DNA of 64,000 nt. Source: J054 sp965221985 (GTDB taxonomy: Bacteria > Pseudomonadota > Gammaproteobacteria > Steroidobacterales > GCA-2729495). Below are positions 45,536 through 54,776 of the stretch, piece after piece. The stretch spans positions 1,612,001 to 1,676,000 of the forward strand of contig OZ244928.1 in NCBI GenBank assembly GCA_965221985.1, given 5' to 3'. Every line of letters starts with the position of its first letter. The stretch's first letter is position 1. A program made the translations under genes and the position numbers. The notes below the pieces were generated by a model. That model was given only the letters and a program-made list of their open reading frames with translations, did no database searches and was not told the origin of the DNA.

Positions 45536-46073
45536 TGACCTTAGACAGTAGCTGTAGTCGGTCTTCTTTGAGAAACGCGCGCATCCCAACAGCGAATACC
45601 TCACTCCCTGAATAGTCGATCGCTACCTTGCGATCTGTGAACGCGACGAAAGTTTCGGGATCTAGCTCCAGGAAATCCGTGCGTATCGTTGCAGGCTCGC
45701 CAGCATCCGCGCGGGTTATCGCCACAACATCGTCTATCAATTGCAATATCTTACCACCGGCCGGAATACGCCCCGATGATGCCCTTAACTCCCACGGCAC
45801 GTCGGAGTCGGTTGCGTAGTCGATGGCGACTTCATCCAGGATGACAGAGCCATCTTCCGGCTGCTCCGTTGCTTGCTTGGTGCGGGCCCGGTAGAGCACC
45901 TCACCGTCATCACCGGTGCCGATCAATTCCGCATTGTCCACATAGTAGCCTGCGCCCAGCCGCGGGCTATTGGCTCGCGGTGTCTCATTGTCACCCAGGC
46001 GTGATAGCAATAGGCCACTGCCTAAAGCGCAGACCATGAGTAGGATTAGGCCGATGCGGTTGCGCACTTCCAC
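45516..46073 (-). CDS. lptC: LPS export system protein LptC
   Basis: 185 residues: one N-terminal membrane helix (IGLILLMVCALGSGLLLSRL) and a periplasmic LptC jellyroll. Position between kdsC and lptA fits. Start is GTG at 46073, six bases after the kdsC stop. Sequence similarity of LptC proteins is low, so synteny carries part of the weight. Confidence 0.9.
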   Translation of the reverse strand: MEVRNRIGLILLMVCALGSGLLLSRLGDNETPRANSPRLGAGYYVDNAELIGTGDDGEVLYRARTKQATEQPEDGSVILDEVAIDYATDSDVPWELRASSGRIPAGGKILQLIDDVVAITRADAGEPATIRTDFLELDPETFVAFTDRKVAIDYSGSEVFAVGMRAFLKEDRLQLLSKVNGKFVR

Positions 46074-46078
46074 GGGAA

Positions 46079-46606
46079 TTAAGCCTGCCCGCGCTTGCGT
46101 GTCTTAGTTAGCAGGTCACAGATTTCGCGGACGGCGCCGGCGCCACCGCGCCGTGCCGTGCAAGCCTGAGCCGCCGAAAGCACGTCGGGGTGCGCATCCG
46201 CGACCGTTAGCCCTAGGCCCGCGGCTTTGATCGCTGGCAGGTCAGGTAAATCATCACCGACATAGGCAACCTTAGCCACGGAGGTTATGCCGAGTTGCTC
46301 CATCAATTCTCGCAGAGCAAGCAATTTGTCTTCCCGTCCGAGGATGACGTGCTTCACGCCCAATTCCGCCAAGCGAACTCTTAGAGCCTGGGATTGGCGC
46401 CCCGAGATCACACCCAGCCCAATGCCGCAGCCCATGGCTTGCTTGATACCCAAACCGTCGCGTACATGAAAGACTTTGGCTTCGCCGCCCTGTGCGTCGT
46501 AGTGCAAGCGTCCGTCGGTCATCACGCCATCAACGTCTAAGACCAAGAGGTCAATGTCCCGCGCCCGGGAAACGATCTCCTTGGACCAATGCGCATCGGT
46601 ATTCAT
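46079..46606 (-). CDS. kdsC: 3-deoxy-manno-octulosonate-8-phosphatase
   Basis: 175-residue HAD phosphatase releasing Kdo. LLVLDVDGVMTDGRL holds the nucleophile Asp, and VAYVGDDLPDLPAIKAAGLGLTVADAHP the metal-binding acidic pair. Compact C0-type HAD as expected for KdsC. 17 bp downstream of kdsD, one step later in the Kdo pathway. Confidence 0.95.
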   Translation of the reverse strand: MNTDAHWSKEIVSRARDIDLLVLDVDGVMTDGRLHYDAQGGEAKVFHVRDGLGIKQAMGCGIGLGVISGRQSQALRVRLAELGVKHVILGREDKLLALRELMEQLGITSVAKVAYVGDDLPDLPAIKAAGLGLTVADAHPDVLSAAQACTARRGGAGAVREICDLLTKTRKRGQA

Positions 46607-46623
46607 GAAAATACACTGGCCAT

Positions 46624-47607
46624 CTACATGACCCCGGCACGTAACAAGTCATGGAAATGTAAGACCCCGACAAGCTCCTGCTCAGGGCTGACTACCAACA
46701 GCGCGGTGATTTTATTCTGCTCTAAAGTTCGCACTGCCTCGGCGGCGAGTTCGTCCGGGCCCACGGTCTTTCCTTGGGCCGTCATCACGGCCCGCATAGC
46801 GGTGTCATGGATGTCGATACCCTGATCCAGGGTGCGTCGCAGGTCGCCGTCGGTAAATACACCGGCCAGGCCGCCATCGTCATTGACCACCGCGGTGATT
46901 CCCAAACCCTTGCGGCTCATTTCCAGCAGCCCGTCGCGCAGGGCAGCATCAATGCCCACTCGCGGAATGTCATCGCCGCTGTGCATGAGATCGCGAACGT
47001 GCAATAAGAGGCGTCGGCCAAGGGCGCCGCCGGGATGCGAGCGGGCAAAATCATCGGCGGTGAAGCCACGGCTTTCCAGCAGCGCCACCGCCAGTGCATC
47101 ACCCATGGCCAGCGAGGCGGTTGTACTGGCCGTGGGCGCTAAGTTCATCGGGCAGGCTTCTTCGCTGACACTGGTATCCAATACCGCGGTGCTCGCGCGT
47201 CCCAGGGTTGATGAACGCTTGCCAGTTAATGTGATTAAAGGCAGATTCAGGCGCTTAAGCAACGGCAGTATGGTGACGATTTCCGCTGTTTCGCCGGAGT
47301 TTGATATGGCGATGACTAAATCTTTTGGTGTGATCATGCCGATATCGCCATGGCTAGCCTCGCCGGGATGTACAAAGAAAGCGGGCGTACCCGTGCTAGC
47401 CAGGGTCGCGGCCAGTTTGCCGCCAATGTGGCCGGACTTGCCCATTCCCGTCACGATGACGCGTCCCTGGCAGTCCAGGCAGGCGCGGCAGGCTTTGGCG
47501 AAATCGGCGTCTATTCGTTCCGACAACTGCGCCACGGCGCGCGCCTCGATTTCCAGCACGCGCCGCGCGCGCATTTGCAAATCGCTGTCTTGAATTTGTT
47601 CGCTCAT
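46624..47607 (-). CDS. kdsD: D-arabinose-5-phosphate isomerase
   Basis: 327 residues. N-terminal SIS domain with VTGMGKSGHIGGKLAATLASTGTPAFFVHPGEASHGDIGM and SNSGETAEI, then two CBS domains in the last 120 residues. Converts ribulose 5-phosphate to arabinose 5-phosphate, the first committed step to Kdo. 27 bp after the yrbG-like antiporter. Confidence 0.96.
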   Translation of the reverse strand: MSEQIQDSDLQMRARRVLEIEARAVAQLSERIDADFAKACRACLDCQGRVIVTGMGKSGHIGGKLAATLASTGTPAFFVHPGEASHGDIGMITPKDLVIAISNSGETAEIVTILPLLKRLNLPLITLTGKRSSTLGRASTAVLDTSVSEEACPMNLAPTASTTASLAMGDALAVALLESRGFTADDFARSHPGGALGRRLLLHVRDLMHSGDDIPRVGIDAALRDGLLEMSRKGLGITAVVNDDGGLAGVFTDGDLRRTLDQGIDIHDTAMRAVMTAQGKTVGPDELAAEAVRTLEQNKITALLVVSPEQELVGVLHFHDLLRAGVM

Positions 47608-47634
47608 TAAAAACTCGCAGAGGTTTTTTGCGCG

Positions 47635-48600
47635 CTAAGCGGCACTGACAACCACATAGCTTAAATAGGCTAAGAAACCACCGAGCAACAAAACCCCCGC
47701 GGGTCTGCTGACGCGCATGGTGTCCGACTGATTGTACGCGATGAAGAAAAAGGCCAGTGTGAAACCCAGCATGACGGGCAAATGGACTCGAACGGCCTCG
47801 GTGTCCAAGGCCGCCGGCGTAATGGCTGCCGCGACGCCAATGACCGCAAGCAAATTAAAGGCGTTGGAACCAATTACATTGCCCAGGGCCAGACCATGTT
47901 CGCCCTTGCGGGCGCTAACAATGGATACTGCCAGCTCCGGCAGGCTAGTGCCTACCGCGACTACTGTGACGCCGAGCACTAATTCGCTCACACCCAGCTC
48001 CAGGGCGATGGCCTGACTTCCCCAGACCAGGGCATTGGCACCGGCCATCAATACGAGCAGTCCAATGAACAGCCAAAGACACGCCCAATTTAGGCTCAGG
48101 TTAGACGGTAATTCCGCGGCGAACTGGGCTTCGATGGGGTCCGAGCCGCGCGTTGCTTGACCCAAGCGCACAATCCAGATCATCAGGGCGACCAGTCCGC
48201 CCAGGAGCAGTAAGCCGTCGAGGCGGCTGATCAATTCGTCCGGGAAGAGGAATACGGGCAAGACGCTGACGGCCAGCATGACGGGCAGTTCTTTTCGCAA
48301 GGTGCGGGATTGGATGCTCAAGGGCCGTATCATGGCGGCCACGGCAATGACCAAGCCGATATTGGCAATGTTTGAGCCCAGAGCGTTACCCACGGCCAGG
48401 TTCGGTGCCCCAGCTAGAGAAGCCGTGGCGGCAACGATGACCTCGGGTAGCGATGTGGCAAAGCCCACGACCGTCAAACCGATGAGCATGGGTGAGATAC
48501 CGAAATTGCGGGCGATGGCGCCTGCACCCAATACGACCCGATCAGCCCCCCAAATCAAGAGCACCAGACCAATGACGACGGCAACAAGATAGATCAGCAT
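47635..48600 (-). CDS. yrbG: Calcium/sodium antiporter, YrbG family
   Basis: 321-residue member of the CaCA exchanger family with about ten helices and two inverted alpha repeats: GFATSLPEVIVAATASLAG with GNALGSNIANIGLVIA, and VAVGTSLPELAVSIVSARKG with GNVIGSNAFNLLAVIG. ATG at 48600 is used; the in-frame extension to 48705 runs through the divergent ibaG gene. Precedes kdsD as in E. coli. Confidence 0.92.
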   Translation of the reverse strand: MLIYLVAVVIGLVLLIWGADRVVLGAGAIARNFGISPMLIGLTVVGFATSLPEVIVAATASLAGAPNLAVGNALGSNIANIGLVIAVAAMIRPLSIQSRTLRKELPVMLAVSVLPVFLFPDELISRLDGLLLLGGLVALMIWIVRLGQATRGSDPIEAQFAAELPSNLSLNWACLWLFIGLLVLMAGANALVWGSQAIALELGVSELVLGVTVVAVGTSLPELAVSIVSARKGEHGLALGNVIGSNAFNLLAVIGVAAAITPAALDTEAVRVHLPVMLGFTLAFFFIAYNQSDTMRVSRPAGVLLLGGFLAYLSYVVVSAA

Positions 48601-48646
48601 GGGGATGATTATAATGTCGCGCGTCGAACGCCCTACGATTAAATAA

Positions 48647-48892
48647 ATGCAGCCGTCTGAAATTGAAGAATTGATAGAAAACGCGCTACCGGAATGTTCC
48701 GCCACGGTTACCAGCGACGACCAAACGCACTATGAGGCGCAGGTGATTAGTCCTGTTTTCCGGCAAAAACGGCCGCTCGCGCGTCATCAAATGATTTATG
48801 CAGCCCTTGGCGAGCGCGTGGGTCGGGAGATTCATGCCTTGTCGATAAAAGCCTTCACGCCCGACGAGTGGCAAGCAAGGTCATTTGAATAG
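48647..48892 (+). CDS. ibaG: BolA-like protein IbaG
   Basis: 81-residue BolA-fold protein, probable partner of monothiol glutaredoxin in iron-sulfur handling. HYEAQVISPVFRQKRPLARHQMIYAALGERVGREIHALSIKAFTPDEW matches IbaG (YrbA) and its link to murA, 16 bp downstream, is conserved. Divergent from yrbG with 46 bp between starts. Confidence 0.93.
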   Translation: MQPSEIEELIENALPECSATVTSDDQTHYEAQVISPVFRQKRPLARHQMIYAALGERVGREIHALSIKAFTPDEWQARSFE

Positions 48893-48908
48893 CCATCCAT
48901 CGTAAACA

Positions 48909-50165
48909 ATGAACAAACTGGCTATAGAGGGCGGGGTCCGTCTGTCGGGTGAAGTGCGTATCTCCGGCGCGAAAAACGCGACTTTGCCCATTCTCGCTGC
49001 GACGGTTCTGAGTGGTGAGCGTGTCACCATCGGCAACGTACCGCACCTCAATGATGTAACCACGACCATTGCTTTGCTCGGGCGTATGGGTGTTGAGGTC
49101 ACTATGCATGACGGCATGGTCTTGGAAGTCGATGCGGGCCCGCTACACGATTGCTCCGCACCCTATGACTTGGTGAAGACAATGCGTGCTTCCATCCTGG
49201 TGTTGGGCCCACTGCTGAGCCGTTTTGGCCGTGCGGATGTCTCTTTGCCCGGTGGCTGTGCCATTGGCGCGCGACCGGTGGATTTGCATGTAGCGGGTCT
49301 CCGGTCCATGGGTGCTGAGGTGGTCATTGAAGACGGATACATTCGCGCGCGCGCTGACGGTTTGCGCGGTGCGCCGATATTGTTGGACAAAGTGACTGTC
49401 ACGGGCACCGAAAACTTGCTCATGGCGGCCGTTCTGGCTGAAGGCGAGACCGTGCTGGAGAACGCGGCCTGTGAACCCGAGGTAGCTGACCTCGCGGATT
49501 TTCTCAACAGTTTAGGCGCGCGGATTCAGGGCGCGGGCACCAATCGGATCGTTATCGAAGGGGTTGAGCGCTTAAACGGTGGTGACTACCGGGTGCAGCC
49601 TGACCGTATTGAGGCCGGTACTTTTCTGGTGGCGGGGGCCATGACGGGCGGGGAGCTGCGTCTAAAGGGTGTGCGGCCGGATCATCTCGAAGCGGTGCTG
49701 GCGAAGTTGCAAGAATCGGGGGCAGAGATTTCGACCGGTGCCGACTGGATCGAACTCAAAATGCTCGGGCGCCGGCCTCGTGCAGTAGATGTCAATACGG
49801 CTCCGTACCCTGGATTCCCGACGGATATGCAGGCGCAGTTCATGGTGATGAACGCAATTTCTCAAGGCGTTGGGGCGGTTACGGAAAATGTCTTCGAGAA
49901 TCGCTTCATGCATGTGCCAGAGCTGCAGCGTATGGGTGCCAAGATAAAGTTGGAGGGGCACACCGCCATTGTTGAGGGTGTGGATCAGCTGCATGCTGCT
50001 CAGGTCATGGCCACGGATTTGCGCGCTTCGGCCTGTCTGGTCCTTGCCGGCCTGGTGGCTAAAGGAGAAACCGTCGTCGACCGGATCTACCACATTGACC
50101 GCGGCTATGAATGTATAGAGGAGAAATTAAGCCTATTGGGTGGCCGAATTCGTCGTCTTGTATAG
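48909..50165 (+). CDS. murA: UDP-N-acetylglucosamine 1-carboxyvinyltransferase
   Basis: First committed step of peptidoglycan synthesis; target of fosfomycin. 418 residues. SGAKNATLPILAATVLSGE at the N-terminus and the catalytic Cys loop SLPGGCAIGARPVDLHV (Cys about 115) are intact, so fosfomycin sensitivity is expected. Ends RGYECIEEKLSLLGGRIRR. Follows ibaG by 16 bp. Confidence 0.97.
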   Translation: MNKLAIEGGVRLSGEVRISGAKNATLPILAATVLSGERVTIGNVPHLNDVTTTIALLGRMGVEVTMHDGMVLEVDAGPLHDCSAPYDLVKTMRASILVLGPLLSRFGRADVSLPGGCAIGARPVDLHVAGLRSMGAEVVIEDGYIRARADGLRGAPILLDKVTVTGTENLLMAAVLAEGETVLENAACEPEVADLADFLNSLGARIQGAGTNRIVIEGVERLNGGDYRVQPDRIEAGTFLVAGAMTGGELRLKGVRPDHLEAVLAKLQESGAEISTGADWIELKMLGRRPRAVDVNTAPYPGFPTDMQAQFMVMNAISQGVGAVTENVFENRFMHVPELQRMGAKIKLEGHTAIVEGVDQLHAAQVMATDLRASACLVLAGLVAKGETVVDRIYHIDRGYECIEEKLSLLGGRIRRLV

Positions 50166-50209
50166 TAGCCAGGGGCACAGCCCAGTAGGCAAGGCGGTTT
50201 CGCCGCGTG

Positions 50210-50215
50210 TATAAT
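50210..50215 (+). promoter_or_regulatory. Candidate -10 box for petABC
   Basis: TATAAT in the 177 bp gap between murA and petA. The -35 is poor. GC-rich inverted sequence around it and a following T run (after CCGCGCG) make a murA terminator overlapping the same place equally possible. Confidence 0.3.
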
Positions 50216-50342
50216 CCGCGCGTTTTTCCCCCTGCCTGCAAGGTTTCAAAGAGAAACATCCAAGGGCGACATTGAATTAGCAACCCACTGTGCTAGGGAT
50301 TACGTCCTGCGGCGAATTGAGCACCGCACGGACCATTGGAGG

Positions 50343-50945
50343 ATGAGCTCGATGAGCGAAGAGTCGGGGCTGAGCAGACGCCACTTTCTGAGTGTCGCGA
50401 CCACTGTTTGCGGCGTAGTTGGTGCGGGTTTCGCGGCCGTGCCGTTTGTGGCTTCTTTTAAACCAAGCGCCCGGGCCCAGGCATTGGGTGCACCGGTGGA
50501 AATTGACATCAGTAAGTTGGATGAGGGTTCGATGGTTCGCGTATCTTGGCGTGGCCGGCCCATCTGGGTTTTACGTCGTTCGCCCGAAATGCTCGAGCGA
50601 TTGAATAAGATGCAGGACATGCTGGCGGATCCAGAATCCGACAGTTCCGATCAACCCAGTTACGCGAAAAACGAATTTCGTGCCATTAAGCCAGAGATAT
50701 TGGTGCTCGTGGGTAACTGTACCCATCTGGGTTGTGCGCCAATTGAGCGTTTCGATGTATCGCCCGAAGACCTGGGTGAAGACTGGATGGGTGGTTTTTA
50801 CTGCCCCTGCCATGAATCGAAATTCGATCTATCCGGGCGCGTATTCGCCGGCGTCCCCGCACCGACGAATTTGGTGGTGCCGCCATACCGATATGTGGGC
50901 GAGAATTTGATCTTAATCGGTGATGACGTCGGGGTGGCCGCATGA
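50343..50945 (+). CDS. petA: Ubiquinol-cytochrome c reductase iron-sulfur (Rieske) subunit
   Basis: 200 residues. Twin-arginine type N-terminus SRRHFLSVATTVCGVVGAGFAAVPFVASF serving as membrane anchor, then the Rieske [2Fe-2S] boxes CTHLGC and CPCHESKFDLSG. First gene of petABC; its stop overlaps the petB start (ATGA). Part of the bc1 complex, which passes electrons from ubiquinol to cytochrome c. Confidence 0.97.
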   Translation: MSSMSEESGLSRRHFLSVATTVCGVVGAGFAAVPFVASFKPSARAQALGAPVEIDISKLDEGSMVRVSWRGRPIWVLRRSPEMLERLNKMQDMLADPESDSSDQPSYAKNEFRAIKPEILVLVGNCTHLGCAPIERFDVSPEDLGEDWMGGFYCPCHESKFDLSGRVFAGVPAPTNLVVPPYRYVGENLILIGDDVGVAA

Positions 50946-52228
50946 GCACGCAATCTGAAGCCATGGGTGGTAACAGCCGGATGGACCGAGCCATCGCCTG
51001 GATCGACGCGCGTTTTCCCATGAGCAAGATGCTCAAGGAACATGCCACCGAATACTACGCTGCTAAGAATTTTAACGTTTGGTATGTCTTCGGCGTCCTG
51101 GCCATGGTTGTGCTGATCATTCAGTTGGTGACCGGCATATTCCTGACCATGAGCTACAAGCCCTCGGCTGCTGATGCATTTGCGTCGGTGGAATACATCA
51201 TGCGCGACGTGGAATGGGGTTGGTTGATTCGTTACATGCATTCAACCGGTGCCTCGGCGTTTTTTATCGTGGTTTATTTGCATATGTTCCGCGGCTTGAT
51301 GTACGGCTCGTTTAAGCCTCCACGCGAGCTACTGTGGGTTATCGGTATGCTCATTTACTTGGCGCTAATGGCCGAGGCTTTTCTCGGTTATTTGTTGCCT
51401 TGGGGGCAAATGTCGTACTGGGGTGCGCAGGTCATCGTATCCTTATTTGGCGCTATCCCGGGCATCGGGGAAGGCTTGGTTGAGTGGATCCGTGGTGACT
51501 ACTATATTTCCGACATCACGCTGAACCGTTTTTTTGCCTTACATGTGGTGGCCGTGCCCTTGGCCCTCATCATGCTGGTGGTCATGCATATATTGGCCTT
51601 GCACGAAACGGGTTCTCTTAATCCCGACGGCATCGAAATCAAGGAACGTAAGGGTCCTGATGGCATACCCTTAGACGGCGTGGCCTTCCATCCTTATCTC
51701 ACGGCAAAAGACCTGGTTGCGATAATCGTATTTCTGGCTGCATTCTCCGCCGTGGTATTTTTCGCGCCGGAAATGGGCGGCTATTTCCTGGAGCATGCGA
51801 ATTTTGAGCCGGCCAATGCTTTGAAGACGCCGGATCATATCGCGCCGGTTTGGTATTTCACGCCGTTTTACGCCATCCTTCGCGCGGTGCCGAGTAAAGG
51901 TGGAGGTGCCTTGCTGATGGCCCTAGCCATCGTCGTATTGTTCTTGCTGCCTTGGCTTGATCGTTGCAAAGTGAAATCGATTCGCTACCGCGGCGTATAT
52001 TTTAAAGTCGCCTTGGCAGCCTTCGCTGTGAGTTTTATCGCCCTAGGCTACATTGCGACCCAGCCGGGTGGTGGTGTGCTTTTTTCACTCCCGTTCGGTG
52101 ATGTGACCTATTTGCATGCCGGTCGATTTTTCACTGTTGTTTACTTTGCGTTTTTCTTGTTCATGCCGATTTATACAAGGCTTGAGAAAACCAAGCCCGT
52201 ACCTGAACGAATTAGGTATCACGACTAA
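50942..52228 (+). CDS. petB: Cytochrome b subunit of the bc1 complex
   Basis: 428 residues, eight membrane helices. Heme ligands are in YMHSTGASAFFIVVYLHMFRGL and RFFALHVVAVPLALIMLVVMHI; the Qo-site motif appears as APVWYF (PEWY type, here PVWY). Overlaps petA by 4 bases, and its stop shares a base with the petC start. Confidence 0.96.
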   Translation: MSTQSEAMGGNSRMDRAIAWIDARFPMSKMLKEHATEYYAAKNFNVWYVFGVLAMVVLIIQLVTGIFLTMSYKPSAADAFASVEYIMRDVEWGWLIRYMHSTGASAFFIVVYLHMFRGLMYGSFKPPRELLWVIGMLIYLALMAEAFLGYLLPWGQMSYWGAQVIVSLFGAIPGIGEGLVEWIRGDYYISDITLNRFFALHVVAVPLALIMLVVMHILALHETGSLNPDGIEIKERKGPDGIPLDGVAFHPYLTAKDLVAIIVFLAAFSAVVFFAPEMGGYFLEHANFEPANALKTPDHIAPVWYFTPFYAILRAVPSKGGGALLMALAIVVLFLLPWLDRCKVKSIRYRGVYFKVALAAFAVSFIALGYIATQPGGGVLFSLPFGDVTYLHAGRFFTVVYFAFFLFMPIYTRLEKTKPVPERIRYHD

Positions 52229-52986
52229 TGCAGATGAAACCTTTAGCTCGAATGAAATCTATTGCCGCACTACTGTTCAGCGCAATGTTCTTCCTGCCGG
52301 CAGTGGTCAGCGCTTCTGGTGACGGCGGCCCTGCCTTGGTTCCTGCCATGAATGACGTCGGTAATGTGGCCTCATTGCAGCGCGGTGCTAAGTATTTTGT
52401 GAACTATTGCATGGGTTGTCATGCGGCGAAATACGTTCGCTACAACCGGCTCGCCGAAGATTTCGGCATCAGTGAAGACCAGTTGGTCGCGAATTTAATG
52501 TTCGCTGCCGATAAGCCGGTTGATACCATGCAGGCGGCAATGCCGGCCGATGATGCCCAGGCCTGGTTTGGGCAAGCGCCACCAGACTTGAGTTTAATTG
52601 CCCGCAGTCGCGGCACTGACTTCATATTCAATTTTCTAAGGGGTTTCTATATCGATGAAAGTCGGCCCAATGGCGTGAATAACGTGGTGCTTGAGAATGC
52701 CAGCATGCCCCACGTGCTTTGGGAGCTGCAGGGTTTGCAGCGACGAGTCGTTGAAGAAGACGATGAGGGTCACGAAGTCGTTAGCTTCAAGCCCGTCATT
52801 GAGGGCAGTCTCAGCGCCCAGGAATACGATCAGCTTGTCCGTGATTTGGTAAATTTTCTGGACTATGTTGGTGAGCCCGCGCAGCTGCAGCGGCGTGAAT
52901 TGGGTATTTGGGTCCTGTTGTTCTTGCTGGTGTTTGGTCTTTTTGCCTATCTCCTTAAGAACGAAATCTGGAAAGACATAAAATAA
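52228..52986 (+). CDS. petC: Cytochrome c1
   Basis: 252 residues: signal peptide (residues 1-29), heme c site CMGCH with downstream KYVRYNRL, methionine ligand probably in the MPHVLWELQG region, and a C-terminal membrane anchor (GIWVLLFLLVFGLFAYLL). Completes petABC. Confidence 0.96.
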   Translation: MQMKPLARMKSIAALLFSAMFFLPAVVSASGDGGPALVPAMNDVGNVASLQRGAKYFVNYCMGCHAAKYVRYNRLAEDFGISEDQLVANLMFAADKPVDTMQAAMPADDAQAWFGQAPPDLSLIARSRGTDFIFNFLRGFYIDESRPNGVNNVVLENASMPHVLWELQGLQRRVVEEDDEGHEVVSFKPVIEGSLSAQEYDQLVRDLVNFLDYVGEPAQLQRRELGIWVLLFLLVFGLFAYLLKNEIWKDIK

Positions 52987-52989
52987 GCT

Positions 52990-53013
52990 GAGACCGCATG
53001 GCGCTGCGGTCTC
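52990..53013 (+). terminator. Stem-loop after petC
   Basis: Perfect 9-bp stem GAGACCGCA/TGCGGTCTC with a 6-base loop, starting four bases after the petC stop. No U run follows (TCATAAG), so it may be a weak terminator or an mRNA-stabilising hairpin between petABC and sspAB. Confidence 0.5.
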
Positions 53014-53115
53014 TCATAAGAAATGAGCAAGGGTACCGGGCCTTGAGTGCTGGGCACCGTTAATACATATGAAAATACTAACAGCTTACCGGCCACGGCC
53101 GAGGGGTCTGACCGC

Positions 53116-53715
53116 ATGACGCTATATTCTAGTCCCACCGGTTTCCACAGTCATCGCACGCGGCTTGTGCTGGCTGAGAAGAACATCAACATCGACATCA
53201 TCAACGTTCAAGGGCCCGATCTACCTGAGGATTTGCGGGATCTCAACCCTTACCACAGCGTGCCGACATTGGTCGACAGAGACCTGGTGCTCTACGATTC
53301 TCGGGTTATTGTCGAGTATCTTGATGAACGTTTCCCACACCCGCCATTAATGCCCGTGGACCCGGTAACCCGTGCACAATTCCGCTTGGCCTTGTATCGC
53401 ATTGAACGGGACTGGTATTCCTTGGCTGAAGAAATGGACGAAACCACAGACGGCAAGCGCCTGTCCCGGCTGCGCAAGCAACTAAAGGAAAGCATTCTGT
53501 CTAGTGCTGAGATTTTCGCGGCACGTCGTTTCTTTTTAAGTGATGAGTTCTCGCTGGTGGATTGCTCTATAGCGCCGATACTGTGGCGATTGCCGGCCTA
53601 TGGCATTGACTTGGGTGACAATGCGCAGGGCATGCGCAAATACATGGATGAGGTTTTTTCCAGACGTTCCTTCCAGGAAAGTCTGACGGAACTGGAACAC
53701 GAGATGCGCCAGTAG
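53116..53715 (+). CDS. sspA: Stringent starvation protein A
   Basis: Glutathione-transferase-fold protein that binds RNA polymerase during stationary phase. From the ATG at 53116 (MTLYSSPTGFHSHRTRLVLAEK), preceded by GAGGGG at a good distance, it has 199 residues; an in-frame GTG at 53047 would add 23 residues, and E. coli SspA has about ten before MTLF, so the start is not settled. sspB follows after 19 bp; the petABC-sspAB order is common in this class. Confidence 0.92.
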   Translation: MTLYSSPTGFHSHRTRLVLAEKNINIDIINVQGPDLPEDLRDLNPYHSVPTLVDRDLVLYDSRVIVEYLDERFPHPPLMPVDPVTRAQFRLALYRIERDWYSLAEEMDETTDGKRLSRLRKQLKESILSSAEIFAARRFFLSDEFSLVDCSIAPILWRLPAYGIDLGDNAQGMRKYMDEVFSRRSFQESLTELEHEMRQ

Positions 53716-53734
53716 CTGTGTCGATGCCACTATC

Positions 53735-54163
53735 ATGACTTCGCTTTCCGAAACGACTTCACAGCGGCCCTATTTATTGCGGGCCATGCATGAATGGATG
53801 ACGGACAACGGCGCCACGCCACACGTGGTGATTGATGTGGGAGTCGATGGCGTTGATGTGCCCGCCGAGTATGTGAAAGACGGTAAATTGGTACTCAATG
53901 TTAGCTATGCAGCGGTTCGCGATTTAGACATTGGCAACGAGTTTCTGAGCTTCGAAGCGCGGTTCGCCGGCCGGGCGCGGCAACTTCACTTGCCAATTGA
54001 TGCGGTGCTCGGCATTTATGCCCGGGAATCAGGACGCGGCATGATTTTTTCGCCGGAGGAAGATTTGCAGGATCAGCCCGAAGCCGGTGAAGAAACTACC
54101 GATATTGATAAGACTCCAAAGCAGGCGGCCAACCGCCGGCCCGAGCTAAAAATCGTCAAGTAG
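53735..54163 (+). CDS. sspB: ClpXP specificity-enhancing factor SspB
   Basis: 142 residues. The N-terminal domain (PYLLRAMHEWMTDNGATPHVVIDV) binds ssrA-tagged proteins and the extreme C-terminus RPELKIVK is the ClpX-docking (XB) motif, joined by a flexible acidic linker. Delivers stalled-translation products to ClpXP. Convergent with diaA, 10 bp apart. Confidence 0.95.
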   Translation: MTSLSETTSQRPYLLRAMHEWMTDNGATPHVVIDVGVDGVDVPAEYVKDGKLVLNVSYAAVRDLDIGNEFLSFEARFAGRARQLHLPIDAVLGIYARESGRGMIFSPEEDLQDQPEAGEETTDIDKTPKQAANRRPELKIVK

Positions 54164-54173
54164 CGCTCGGCGG

Positions 54174-54755
54174 CTAAGCAAATAGGGCCTGGTCAATCTC
54201 GTCGCACAAGCAGTGAATGATCAGAAGGTGCGTTTCCTGAATACGTGCCGTTCGCTTGTCCGGCACGCGAATTTCTATATCTTCCGTGGTGAGTGCCGCA
54301 GCAATGGTACCGCCGTCACCGCCGGTCAAGGCGATCACCGTCATGCCTCGCTCCTGCGCGGCCAAAACCGCGGCCAAGACATTTGCCGAGTTACCCGAAG
54401 TTGAGATTGCCAGCAAGCAATCTCCCGCTTGTCCCAGGCCCGTCACTTGTTTGGCAAAGATCTGGTCGTAAGCGTAGTCATTGGCGATGGCAGTGAGTGT
54501 GGAGCTGTCGGTGGTCAAGGCCACAGCGGCAAGGGCAGGGCGCTCCATTTCGAAGCGATTCAAAAGTTCGGCCGAAAAATGTTGGGCGTCTCCCGCTGAA
54601 CCGCCATTGCCGCAGCTTAAGATTTTTCCCGTGCTCCGTAGGCTGTCGGTCATTGATTGCGCGGCGGCGTTAATCGGCTGCAGTAAGTTTTCCATCGCAC
54701 GCTGTTTTACCGCAATGCTGTCGGAAAAATGAGTTCTTATTCGGGACTGCGACAT
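54174..54755 (-). CDS. diaA: SIS-domain protein DiaA / phosphoheptose isomerase-like
   Basis: 193 residues. GNGGSAGDAQHFSAELLNRFEMERPALAAVALTTD and ARIQETHLLIIHCLCDEID closely follow DiaA, the DnaA-binding initiation factor, which is a relative of phosphoheptose isomerase GmhA. It keeps the His and Glu of the GmhA site (AQHFSAE), so isomerase activity supporting hldE cannot be excluded; no separate gmhA is in the window. ATG at 54755 is used since the longer frame runs into yraN. Confidence 0.88.
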   Translation of the reverse strand: MSQSRIRTHFSDSIAVKQRAMENLLQPINAAAQSMTDSLRSTGKILSCGNGGSAGDAQHFSAELLNRFEMERPALAAVALTTDSSTLTAIANDYAYDQIFAKQVTGLGQAGDCLLAISTSGNSANVLAAVLAAQERGMTVIALTGGDGGTIAAALTTEDIEIRVPDKRTARIQETHLLIIHCLCDEIDQALFA

Positions 54756-54776
54756 GGCTAAAGCTCTCCCTGGCAA

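Noticed and set aside
54174..54755. Naming the SIS gene gmhA outright
   Set aside because: Sequence follows DiaA more closely and its position after lpoA-yraN is that of diaA; isomerase activity is only left open.
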